This document shows, in pieces, positions 1 through 12,053 of a stretch of DNA of 64,000 nt (position 1 is the stretch's first letter; every line of letters starts with the position of its first letter). A model generated the notes under the pieces. It worked only from the letters and a program-made list of their open reading frames with translations. It searched no databases and had not been told where the DNA came from. Made by a program: the position numbers and the translations under genes. Location: positions 66,259 to 130,258 of the forward strand of contig VWZL01006772.1 in assembly GCA_013396915.1 (NCBI GenBank), written 5' to 3'. The DNA is from Stercorarius parasiticus. Its lineage: Eukaryota > Chordata > Aves > Charadriiformes > Stercorariidae.

Positions 1-1054
1 ACATTAGACCGAAATTGAGATGGAAGAGAGACGTGTGATCTATTTTAACCATTCCATTTGCATTACAATGTGCTGTGTGTGAATTAGTTGAGGCATTGCT
101 AGAGTAAATTAAAATCTGCTGGGAATGTGTGAATGCATTACACAACTGGAATGCACTGGCAGGTTACAGCTCGAAGTCTGCTGAATGTTGCCAGGCAATA
201 CTGTTGGTGTTTGGACTAAAAGAGGAGAGTTTTTTGTTTTAATAACAACTGACTGGCTGGTTGATGGCTGGTTGTGGGATGAGAAAACTTGAGGCAGAAT
301 GGGTTATAACAAAAAAATGTCATGAGAAAGTCTGTTTCTGTGGTGTTTTCGGACCAACATCCAGACCAAGGCAGTATAGGTCTGGTTGTATAAACTGTGG
401 AATGAGCATTCACTCTTTTGGGTGATTAACGAAAATGAAATAAACCTCCAAACACTTGGCTGTGGTGTAAAATGTCTCAAGGTGCTGTAAAATCTTAAAG
501 TCATGGTCTAAGATTATCTATCAGCATTTTCCTGTCACCAAGCTCTGATCCAGTTTTCTGGGCTATCCCAGAGGTCTTTCCTCAAGAGAAACCTCTCAAA
601 CAGCCAAAAGGACTATGTCCCAGGGAAGCAGCCTGCACTCAGTAGGAAATGAGAACATATAATCAGCTACTCGTGTTATCTGCAAATACGCGTCTTGCAC
701 CCACAACCATCAATCACATTTGCAATCTGCAGTCAGTACTTTTTAAAGCCTTCGTAACACCTTTGTAAGAGCCAGATTGCCACAGCCGACATTGCATGGA
801 GGTTTTTGTTGTTCAGCTTTGCAAAATCAAGTACTTTAACCCATATGAAGTGCAAATGCAGTGTAAAGGTCATAAAAATCATACATAGTTCTATGGAGTT
901 TTCTGCTTTTTCGATTCATAATATACTTACGGAGCTGTATTCATTAGAAAAAAAGTGGGTGAAATCTCTGAATTAGTTTTTTCTTTTTTAATGCATTCAC
1001 TTTGGAGGATGCAGCCCGATGAGGTAGTCATCTTCTTGTTCCTTTTCTCCTGAT

Positions 1055-1095
1055 CACATGTATACATACACACACATGCATGCGTGCATGCACAC
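1055..1095. repeat. Alternating purine-pyrimidine tract with (AC)n and GCAT repeats
   Basis: Forty-one bases alternate perfectly between pyrimidine and purine, combining tatacataca, a short (AC) run and overlapping gcatgc palindromes. It is a degenerate microsatellite with Z-DNA and small-cruciform potential. Confidence 0.85.
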
Positions 1096-3908
1096 TTATG
1101 CACTTTCTTCCAGATGATGCTGACAGGTTGAAGGCAAAGTAGCACCAAGTGAACGAACGGAAATCCCTCAAAAGTTTTTATAAAAACACATCCCATTAAT
1201 TTCACCCTTCCTCTTTCTCTCCAGATCATTTAATAATTCTGTGCTAAGCACTGCACATGTTCTTTCTTTAATACTGCAAACCAACAAAAAATATGAATGA
1301 TTGCAAAATACACCCACTGAAATCTGTGTGACCTCCGATATTCTTATTGATTGGAGACATCTGAAAAAAATACAGTAATGATATGTTGTTGCAACTAGCA
1401 TTACAAATTTCCCTGGTTTTAATTAGAGAACACACACTAGAAAGTCCAGAAGCTGGATATGAACCGCTTTATGGCTATAAGATGATTTGACAGCTATTTC
1501 CACACTCGCCAAAGATTAGCATTGATTAAGAAAATCCAGTAGGCTCTGGCGATCCATCACTACCCACAACCCGCTCCAGACCGAAACACCTTCCCAAGGC
1601 AGGGAATTCCTCCCTGCAACGTTCTCCTGCTCACTCTCGCTCGCTCTCTCCCGGGGGACACACTTGTCCTGCTTTTGGCATGACTCAACTTCTTGTTGAG
1701 TCGACCTTTGCCCCTTTAAATGAAAGGGTTTCATGCCCTGGAAACCGGCTCTTTTAGTGACTTCCACTCAACTAGAACCTTATTCTCCTACAGTAACACT
1801 GAAGAAACACAGCAAAATACTTGCATTAATTATTGAAAAAATAATATACTTGGGGAAAAGGAAATGCTGGACAGACCTAAAGCTCCTAAGCAGGGTACAT
1901 CAAAGGATGCATTACACATAGCTGAAGGATTAATGTCCATTTATCTAATGATCTAATTAATGTTTTTATAATTTAGCATGCTATTAGGGAGATTTTGGTG
2001 AGAACAGTACTTTCAGATAAAACCACAAATTCTCATCATTAGGAGGCTGCCTCTCCTGATCCTATTAATAAAAAGCATATCCTAAGTAATCTTTCAAAAG
2101 TCTGTACTTTCAGAATATACCAGGAAGGCAGGAGATTATTTTCCTCCTGATTTTCAAAAGAAACCTCCAGAGACAGAAAAAACAGTCTATCAAGAATTGC
2201 AGTGTTTCCTGAACTAATGTACAGGGAAAAAACAAATAAGTGAAATGCTTTAAACAACCCAAATGAAGGATTTGCACAGGAAAGAGGAACTTCAGTATGA
2301 AAAGTGAATCAAAGGAAAACAGGCTGCTAAGAAGACAAAACAACCTAGGCAGAGTAATAACCCCCGACTTAATTTTTTTTAACATTTGATAAAATCTGGT
2401 GATTGATCCTGCAACAATACTCCTAACAATCATCTACGAACTAATATTGTCACCAGTATTTTGGGAAAGGACTCAGTTCCATGCTCAAGTTAAAATGACA
2501 TCACCGCAAAATACCGACGAACAAAACAGATTCCAAAGCAACAACAGAAAATGTGAAAGTCCTTACATTCCCAAGTTGGCTGTGGAGACTCTCTTCCTAC
2601 AGTGTCCTCTGGCAAGCAGGTATCCGATGCTGTAATTCACATTAAACAGCAGTCACCCCACTGGGGCTCTAACGGACCATGGCAAACTCCCCTTTGGTCA
2701 AGGCTGATAGGAAGGAAGATTACAAATTCCTCTTTAATGCAAAATGTCTCAGAGTATGGAAAGGGTTCAGAAGTACCGGTAAAGCATTTGGAGACAGATC
2801 TTTAAAAATATGCAAGTATCTTGTCCCCCAGTGAGCTAACGAGAGGCCACCTTCAAACCCTGAGCCTTGGCCCCACTGCACAGCGTATCTGGCTTGTGCT
2901 CCTGATCTTGTCTGACCATGTGTTTCTCACAAAGTCCTTCACTTCAGAGATGATTTCCCAGCAATATACTATAAATAAAAATACAGGCTCCTCTTTGTAA
3001 AGGGGCTTGGAGTTGAGATTTGGTCCTTTGGTGGAGAAAAGGCATTGAATCTGTGCCTGAAGCCACATTCCTCTCTAGAGCCACCCAGAGGCCCAAAGCA
3101 AGACCAGAGACGCGGAAACCCTTCTCACAATTAGCACACAGAAACCCACAATTAGCAGCTGGAGGGAGCTGGATGTAGAGGTGGCAGGGTGGCCACGCTC
3201 CCATGGTGGTCTACATGGGTCGTACTTCAAGGACAGCAGGCTGTTTATTGCAGAAGGAGTGACTTAATGGCATCTGTATATCAAAATAAAAATATATATC
3301 TTAAGGAAATATATTAAAACCACTGATTTGTCAGTTTGGGCCTTGAAGGTCTTGACAACAGCTCAAAGCTTCACAGCTCTTTTCCTTGACATACTGTTTG
3401 TGTTCGGGATGATATCAGAAAGAAGAAAAAGTACTATAGCTTACAAACACAGAGTTGAAGTAAGACAACACCAGCATCTCCAAAACTTTCTAATTGAGGC
3501 TCAGAAAGCTCTTTGCAAATATTAGGGAAATAACCTTTATATCACCAATAACACAGTGGATATCTTATTCCCATTTTATGGAGGGTGAAAAAAAAATGAG
3601 AAAGATGTTGTCTTTAATTAACCTTATGTTTCTGTCTGGCAGTAGAGAGAAGTTACCTTTTTCCCCCCACTCATTTGGTGCACAATGATACATCACATTC
3701 AGTCCATCACGTGGGCTCCACAGTGACCGTCTCCTGCCTTCTCTGCAACTAAAGAAAGAAAAAAAAATCACACTCGTGTGCTGTCCCTTGCGCCCCGGCT
3801 TGCGACTGCTCTGTGAAGCATGACCTTTCTCCCTGTGCAGCATCTCATTAAAGTCAAAAGGGCACAGGCAGAGGAGTTCACACAGGGTAATTTGCAGAAG
3901 ATGGCATT

Positions 3909-3936
3909 GGGAATACCATGGGAATACCATGGGAAT
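3909..3936. repeat. 11-bp tandem repeat, about 2.5 copies
   Basis: The unit gggaataccat is present at 3909-3919 and 3920-3930 and continues as gggaat at 3931-3936 without mismatch. The unit contains ccatgg across its junctions. Confidence 0.92.
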
Positions 3937-6900
3937 TAGCAGGAGACTCGCCAGTTAGGATAGCAGCTAAAATTAAATAGCTTCAGAAACTCGGTATGCG
4001 CTCATTGAATTTTTATCTTAAGAAGCACCTTCCCCCTGTGGATCTTCTGCAGGAGGAATGAGCTGCCCCGTTCCCCACATCAGCTGCTGGAAACCTGGCA
4101 GGACTCTTCTCGGGAGCTGGGCTGGGCTGTGCCTCCAGTGCTGGGCAAGTGGCAGGAGCCCACCCTGACTGTCCCCACCACCCCCAGGGTGGGCAGCACC
4201 GGGCTCCCCGGGCCACCACAGGTGGGTCACTGTACCTCCTCTTAAAGTCCATCTCCATGAAAAGCAATTCGGTAGACCTGGAGGGAGAAAAGTGCTTGAT
4301 TCTCACCCAGAGATGTGCCTCCCTGGGTAATAGGACACACTTTTCCCAGAGATCCCCAAACCCCAGAGCCCAGACTGCTAATTCAAGCCAGCCCAAACTG
4401 CAGAGCCCCCAGGAGAGGCAGACACCCCTGTGCCAACCCAAACATGACACAGTGGGGCAAGAGCCATTATTGCAAGGGGACTGAGCCAAAAGGACCACTT
4501 AATCTGCAGATCTAGGCCTTAGGTGAAAGGAAAAGCAGACAGAACTACCAGTATCACCATATCTCGCAGCAGTGCCCATTTATGTCTTTGCATCATTTCC
4601 GGGGAGCAATGAGCTTGTATTTGCACAGCCCTTGGGAGGGACCAGGTGCCTGCAATCCTCTTGCTCCTTTCTGCTTCTCCGTTGTCCTTCAGCTGCTCAG
4701 ACTCAGTGCAAAATGTTATTTGGAGAGTTTTTGGGCGTTGCTTTCCAGAACAGGCATTGCAGAGCCCAGTGTGCCTGCACAGCAGAAAAATAAACTGGGC
4801 TAAGGTTTCTTCAGTTCAGCAGTAATGGAGTGGGATTTCATTTAATTTAGTTAAATACTGTTGCTTGACAGAATGAAATGTGATCTCTAAGGTAGAGATT
4901 AAAACTGGTGGACTAGTGCAAACTATTTTGGGTTTTTAATTAGTCTTCTGGTGAATTATCCTAATTAAATTTGTCAGACAATCATAGGATATACCACTTG
5001 TGTAGAAACTGATAACAGCTGGCCATTCATCTCCCATCTAGTAGCTATTATATTATCTAGATAAAAATCATCTGCCACTGGAAAAAAAAAACCAGCATTC
5101 AAAACATTGAATTTGATGCACAATCACATAATTAACTTTTTCTTAAACTTGGAGAAAGACGGAAAGGGGAGAAATAGCTGTAATCTGCAGAGCTTTTGCC
5201 AAATTATGCTGTTGGTCACACCCAGGGTTGTACGTGAATGTGTTTGCCTGGAGGGACGACCTGGCGCAAAGCAATTTTTGGGAAGGGGAGGCGAGGCAAG
5301 GCAAGGAAAAGATTTTTCTAACTTTTTTTTTTCAGTTTGCGCTGATAATTGGCCATCTACTGGACAAAATATTACTTCACCGTCTTAATAACTTGGCTAC
5401 ACATAAAAAAATCTTTTCATGCTGCAGCTTGGCTTCAAACTGTTAACTTTTTTCTTAATAACAGCAGTGAAATGAAAGTCAACCCACCATAATTCCTCTC
5501 ACCAGAACTCAGTGACCTAAAATATGTAGCCTCCTTTGGAATTCTGTTAACCTCAGTGGTTTCTGATGGATATTATTTATGCTTCCATATATGTAAACAT
5601 CACCCACTCATCTATATGGAAAATTTCTGATAGACAGTATTAGAACTTTATATTGTACATGTCTAACCTTACATTTCAGACCTCTGTAGTCATATTGAAG
5701 AAAAGGATTTTTGACCTTATAAACTGTCATTTGCAATTTCATACATGGGCTTTAGTTAGCAACAAGCATTCCCAGTTGAATTTCAAATTTTTTTCTGCAT
5801 AATAGCCAAAAGTCTGCTACTGATAGCGATAAAGACACTAGAAAGCAAGAAGAAAAACCAGATTAAAAGTACCGAGTGGCTTTATTCTATTTTAGGTTCT
5901 TTGACAGAACGAATTTGAAAAACAGACATTTTAAAACTTCCGGTAACATAAAAACCCCACATATGTTTGAAAACTGCATTTTTTTCCCCATGCAGCATGC
6001 TACGAACCATGCCCCAGCCCTTGAGACAACCCCACCGAGCCTTTGAGACAGCTTTGTGGTTCCTGGGGAAACCTGTGGAGTCCCTCACCCTGGACAGGGC
6101 AGCCTGTCCACAGGAAGGCGATGTGACAAGGTGTTACGTTGCCACTGCTGGATCCACCTAGGAAGAGCAATTGCAGTCAGAGGGCTTCTCTATGTTCCTC
6201 TAGGAGAGCAAACCAGTGACTGGAAAGACACAGGGCAAGGGAGGTGTGAAGGTGGTAGTTCTCCACGCAGGCTTTCCTGGTGCACCTGCCTTCCTCCAAG
6301 AGTCACTCAGCCAGGCCAGAGAGTATGGCTCCAAATGTTTATCAATAGATACAAACTGATAAGCCATTTTAGATGCAGCTGTCCTGAGAGGTACAGGTTT
6401 GCATGCTCACTCAAGAATTTAAACGTTTTTTCCCCTCATTTATTCATGGAACAATTACTGGGGGAGCGTGGAAGGGAGCAGACTTGAATTTTGGTTTCTG
6501 CTCCCCATGGTCAGATAGTCAATGTGAAATGCACATCAGCCATGACATGGGGGCGGTGAGCTGGGCTGCCTCCCCCGTGCCCAGGCTCAGCCTCTGGCCC
6601 CCTGCCGGCACGGTCCCTCACTGCTCCCGGCTCCTGCCGCCTCTGCGGGGGCAATGCCGGCACAGAAGGGGTGTGGGGTGAGCCCGATGGTCCTGAGAGG
6701 TAGGAGATCTCACCTCCCCCTGCCTGAGCAGCATATGGCCTACATCCTCCTGGTGACTGCTTGGACTGGGAGGGCATCCCCCGCAAGGAGAGCAGCAGTG
6801 CCTCTTCCCACCAGCCTGTAACTGCCACCAAGATGCAATTTGCACCTTTGCTTTGTTGGTGCCAGCTTCTGCGGGTGCCTGCCAAGCCTCCCCACAGCAT

Positions 6901-7289
6901 GGGGGTCTGCAGGCTCCCAGCCGGCGTGAGCAGCCAGCTGAAGGCACCGAGACCCAAATCTGCTGGCTTCCTAAGTCTTGGGCGGCCTTGCGGCTCACGT
7001 CGGGGTGGGGAGAAGCATGGGGAGAAAGCACACTGCAGTCACTCACAAACCTTTCAGATCCAATGCAAAGGTACTTACTCGGCACCTGAAGCCTTAGGAA
7101 AGTGCTGAGCGGTTGTTTTTATTGCATTTCTGCCCATAGACTCTCTGCGTCAGTCCACTCTCTCCTCCTTCTTTAGCTCTCTCCGGTTTTCAGTTCCTGC
7201 CCAGTGACCAGAGACCCAGCTCCTGGTGCGGTCAGAGCCACGTCGGGAAAGAGGATGACCTTCACGTTCCCAGATACGCCTCTCTCCGT

Positions 7290-7600
7290 ACAGCACAACT
7301 GCGCTGGCTGGTCATGCTGTTAGATCATATTGCAAATTCATGTCTAATTTGACCCTGAGGTCTCTTTCAGCATTGCTGCTTTCTAGGATTCTCCCTCCCT
7401 TTGAATGTCTGTGTTTCAAATTACGTTTCCCTGGGTGTACTGGGTTACATTTTCCCATGAATGTCACTGTTATTTTCCAGCTCTATATTTTTAATCACTC
7501 TACTTCCACTTTTATTACCTCTGTTTTCATTGATGCTTCCAGCTTTCAGATGTTTGGGAATAAGGACACTGAAAATAGGGCTGTAGTACTATCTGTGGCT
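7290..7600 (-). mobile_element. Ancient CR1 LINE relic (coding part)
   Basis: On the minus strand this stretch resembles the part of CR1 ORF2 after the catalytic F-A-D-D motif. On the plus strand the tell-tale text is aggtctctttcagcattgct followed by gctttctagg, then a diverged block ending near 7485 that keeps the spacing of the family. Decay is heavy and no reading frame survives. Similarity may continue weakly to about 7790. It is much older than the CR1 at 56.3 kb. The call comes from remembered consensus text, not an alignment. Confidence 0.58.
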
Positions 7601-7799
7601 TCTTTCTTTGTTATTAAAATTGTCCAGCACACTTTCTCTCACTCTCTGCTTTATTGAACACATTCAAGAAAACCCAGGAAATACCCTTTATGTGACACAA
7701 GCTGTCAGTGTGTCCATTTACCAGCCTCCATTAGTATCTCTTTAGCATCTCTCACTTTTAGAGTCAGTTTTTAACCAATCAGGCCAATGTGAAAAAGTA

Positions 7800-10700
7800 T
7801 TTGAAGAAAGAGTCCTCAGAAGACAATCCGTCAATACCTCAATGGATTTTATATACTGAAAACTGCCTTATTTTCTTAGACTACCGATTTTGGGATATTT
7901 TGTAAAGGAAATCTCTTTTGTGATGAGTCATCTGGTTTCCATGCATTCCCAACTCAGAGGTATGTCCCCTGAGGCCTGGAGCCTGATGCAGCAATCAGTT
8001 GCAGAGACAACAACTGGCTGAACCTGACCAGAACTGGATGCAGGTTTTAGTGAAGTAAAAGTCTAGATTGCTGTTGGCTTTGATGGCAGTTACCTTGACT
8101 GCGGCTAATTTGTCATTAGGCTTTCTCCCATAGTTTTCGTTACAATTCTGATTTCATTTAATATTTGTATTCCAGTAACAGTCTATCATCCAAGTCAAGA
8201 AAACCATGTTGTCTTTACTCTGACAAGACAATTCTGAAATATGTGTAAGCCTTTGTTTGTTTGTCTTTTTTTTTTTTTTTCAGAACTGATCAGAAGAGGA
8301 TCTCAAGCTACTTCTCCCTGATCTTTTAAACGATCAAAATGTGCTACTGAAACTCATGGGCATGGTAGAATGATTCCCCAATTACTCCTAATAGAGAAAT
8401 TCAGAACAGATGTAATATTGCATTCTTAAAACAGAACTATTAAGGCAGCTTTACAGGACAAAGCAATAGGGTGGGGAAACCTAAGGTATATTTAACATGC
8501 TGTAATAAGTATTAGATGGAAAAGTCTACCAGTGTCAATACAAGTAGTACTAAAGGGAGGGATAAGACCTCAACTACACTTTCTGCTGCAAATTCTGTGT
8601 GCCAGCAGCTCATACCAGCCGTTCCATCACCCCCAATATTTAGTTTGGTTTTGAATTTGCTGTTTGTGAACAGTCCCTAAACCAAACACATGGACCTAGG
8701 GCAAGCTTCCTCTGAGGTTTCCAGGGCTCTTGAGAGAACTAAAATTACACAGAAAACATACGCCGGTAATGCATTGATTTCACTGCTTCAAGGTGCTTTC
8801 AAATTTTGTCCCAACTATTTCCAGTCCCTTTAATTTGAACTAGTTGAACTGCTCCTTGCTCTATTTTTCAGTCAAATGTTTCCATCGGAAATTCAGCATG
8901 ACAGAAAGTAAACAAAAAGGGATTGTTTTTGAATAAAGAACAAACAAAAACATTCGTTTCTCAACAGCAGCTTTTGTGAACTAAATCCCCAACATAAAAA
9001 CCATTTAAAAAGCTCCTGGTGACCCCTTGCCCATGGCACTCCTCAGCCCAGTCCCATTTTAAGGACTGCTCCCTTCTAAACCCCATGGCTGGCAGTGGGA
9101 TGCTGCTGCGCTCTCGCTACCCTACCCAAGTTTTGCCTAGACCCAACAGAGAGAAACAATTTCAGTGTTGAGACTTTCCTCCATGTTGATCATAACCAGG
9201 AAGACCAGAGCATTGGTGGCATTATTTATCAGTGTGTGATCATCTGGAGTCAGCTCCAAATCTCGCCATGTCAAGACATAACGGCATCAGAGGCCACTTA
9301 TTATTCCAATTGTCTGAGTTTCCCAAGAGTCAGATGTTTTGTTCCTAAAGCAAATACAAAAAGAAGAAAAAAAAGAACACATCTCATGATCCCATTCCCA
9401 GAAGTCAGATTTTATTCTCATTTGCTCTAAAACCAGGAACATCAATAAAGTGGCACCAATCTGACTGCACTTAGAATCAAATCTCTAACCTTGTACTTTA
9501 AGATAACTCGCAACATTGAAATAACGCAGTGGTAACATTAGCTTCAATCCTGTCTCTCTCAGTTTTGCCAGTGTATTTTCCATCACCTTCAGTGGTGCCA
9601 GGATTCCACCCAGAATATTTTGCTTTCTTTGAGGGAAGAATTTGCTTCCACCCATCTGGAGGAAAGTACATGGACTTGCTGAAAGTACTGCCTGTGCTGA
9701 GCGTGGAAACAACAACGAGGAACAATTGGCTGTGTTAATCCTCGCTGTTGGTTTTTGAAGTAAAATTGCAGATAGTTTTTTCCTCTGACTTTATTTCTCA
9801 TCTTTGCAGCAACGTAAACATGCTTTAAACATAATCCGTGTGCAGAACACAGGTTAAACTATAAAATATCACAAACCCAAATCCCTACACTGAGGGACCG
9901 GCGACTCGGGGAGAGAAACTGCTAAATGCTTCTTGTCAGTCTAGAGACTACGCCACTGATAAACCTGTTTTTTCAGAGATTTATTTTGCTAGAAAGGATT
10001 TTAATCTTCACATTTCAGTTCCTCAGAGGAGGCAAAATCTTCCAAGTGCAGAGTCTGCGGCAGCGGTGAATCAACTATTGTAATACACTGCCTCTTAAAA
10101 TACTTCAGGGTAGTCAGGCATTAGGAAGGCTCCTATTTTGTGTGAACTGATCAAATACAGATGTTGCCAAAGAGTTGACCTTATTGACCGTGACTTAACT
10201 AGAGATTGAATGGCAGACAGACGGTCAGTAGTAGGGTGAAACCATGTTTTGGCGGTAGGGTGTAAATGTATATACAGTTTACAGGATGTGAATGACACCG
10301 AGCAAACATCTGCTCTATTGATAAATACTTGTTTTACTTCCCAAAATTTTTATCCCAGGGAAACATGGTTAAAAAGAAATAATCCCCAATACTGTTAGGT
10401 GTTTTGTGTGCATATCGTGGTCCTGGAAAACTTGCAATAGAAAAATATTAAAAATGGTACTAACTTTTCTCTTTTCCTGCAATATCAGATTTCATATAAA
10501 ACTCATCAGCTGAGCTGAGTATTAGTCTTGATCAATGGCAGGAAACCAGGGGATCAAATGTTAATAAATCAGAAACAGATACCTCCACTTGAGCAGAAAT
10601 ATATCACCAACCTGAAAAATGGGGCAAATTATTTGACAACTTCTATATGCATATGCCTGGAGAAAAGGAAAACTTTTCTTAAGATTCCTTGAAAGCTGAA

Positions 10701-11850
10701 ACAAAGGACAAGCATGGAGAAAAAGTAACTTAATGAGGTAATGAACATAGAGCATGAAATCAAAGATTCCTAGAAACACCTTCTTTTTCTTTGGGATTGA
10801 CATAGTAAAAGAAGATTAAATGAAAAGGCCTTAGCTAATACAACATCAACATATTTCTATGGCAAATCAGCTCTGTCCTACTGATATTTGGTCCTCAGGT
10901 GAAGGTAATGAAGCAACAGACCAGGCCTGTTTTAATGTGTCATTACCTTTACTTAAGAGCTAAATAGTAGCATCACAATTCCAACAAAACATTGACATTA
11001 AGTCTGAAGCACTCAGAGGGATGCAGTGCTCTTGATAGCATGAAAGCTCATAGAGGCACAATGACCAGCTTTAACTTTACTATTTTTAAGACATGGTGCC
11101 TAACTATATTAGTTCAAAGTTCCTTACATTCATTTCAGACAAGCACCCTTGGAGTGTGGTCTTCTCTTTAAATTGAAACTATTTGCTCCTGTGCATAGCC
11201 TACTAAATTTAATTAGAAAATCCTGGTAGACCAGCAGGACAAAATTTCCCTTCCTTCCTATTTTCTCATTCCACAATCTATCACCTAGAGTAATTAGGAC
11301 CAGCGAGGGATCATCTTCACTGGATTAACCTTAACTAAATTGTATGCATTCAACATGTGCTCTTTTGATTAACTTGAGCCTGGACTGCTGCCTGTGGTAC
11401 ACCCACCTTGTAATTCTACACACTTAATTAATTTCAGATGAACGGCAAAAAGGATAAGTTGAATTCTCCAATTAATAAACTGATATTAGTTAATGTATTT
11501 TAGCTTAACTTTTCATTTTCTTCATGCGCAGGGATAGGAAAAACAGAAAAACAGAGAGAGGTGGAAGTGAACAAGCTTTGCCAACAAGCTTGTAACGACT
11601 TTTCAGGGCCTGATCCTGCAGCAGTCTAAGCAGATAATTTTCCCCCTGACAAGGAGAGGAATTTTGGCCAAAGAATCTGTCCCTATATTTAAAGCATAAA
11701 ATGCAATAGGCAGGAACAGGATTTTTTTTCTTTCAAAATGATAAATAAGCATTATTTAAAACCTCCTCACCTTAACTCAGTTTTCCATATGGTTTCACTC
11801 ATGCGTGGGTTTTCCTCGTTATTAAAAAAAAAATTATAATGACACTGGCT
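7800..11850. other. Non-coding DNA, no gene seen
   Basis: No gene, RNA or convincing repeat was recognised. The longest frame (111 codons near 9.1-9.4 kb) has no known domain. The part from about 11170 to 11520 is rich in taattag, ttaattaa and gattaac words, the kind of composition seen in developmental enhancers. Its status cannot be judged from one genome. Confidence 0.6.
8266..8280. repeat. T15 homopolymer
   Basis: Fifteen T preceded by a tttgtttgtttg context and followed by cag. The tract ending in cag resembles a splice acceptor polypyrimidine tract, but no coding exon follows. Confidence 0.8.
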
Positions 11851-11851
11851 A

Positions 11852-12053
11852 TGGGCCCAATCCTCCAGGCCTTAGTCCCACAGGCATATTTTTCTCTTCT
11901 CTACTGTCATGGGGAGCTGCCTAACAGCCTCGTCTTGTGTGCGCTTGCCCAGATAAGTAACTTTGCTTTTGAATCTAGCCCTAGTGAATTCAATAGTATT
12001 TATCAGAGGAGTTGAATTACTCATGTAGAAAAATATTTGCAGGAATAGGCCCT
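11852..12053. mobile_element. Short palindromic MITE-like element
   Basis: A roughly 200-bp unit is bounded by imperfect terminal inverted repeats: gggcccaatcct at 11853-11864 and aggaataggccc at the right end, whose reverse complement matches the left end at 10 of 12 positions. The right half contains agataagtaactttgc, ctagtgaattcaatag and gttgaattactcatgt, which resembles a family of internally palindromic repeats I remember from bird, crocodile and turtle DNA (gggcctgatcctgcaa ... cattgacttcaatggga). Such elements are non-autonomous and carry no gene. TA is present close to both ends, but a target-site duplication is not certain. Confidence 0.5.

Larger units (their letters stand above)
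1..7289. other. Non-coding DNA with two GC-rich pockets
   Basis: No gene was recognised. Most of the stretch is AT-rich with short open frames on all frames. GC-rich pockets at about 4020-4500 and 5990-7110 hold frames up to 161 codons on both strands at once. These lack recognisable domains and are expected from composition. Between the pockets, 4830-5060 is AT-rich with several TAATTA/ATTA homeodomain cores and could be a conserved enhancer. A 1550-1660 patch has modest CpG enrichment. Confidence 0.6.

Noticed and set aside
4013..4498. 161-codon minus-strand frame
   Set aside because: It lies in a GC-rich pocket with a simultaneous plus-strand frame. Pro/Gly/Ala/Cys/Trp-rich text is typical of composition-driven frames.
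8240..8400. Polypyrimidine tract plus cag as a splice acceptor
   Set aside because: The following sequence has early stops in all frames and no recognisable exon.
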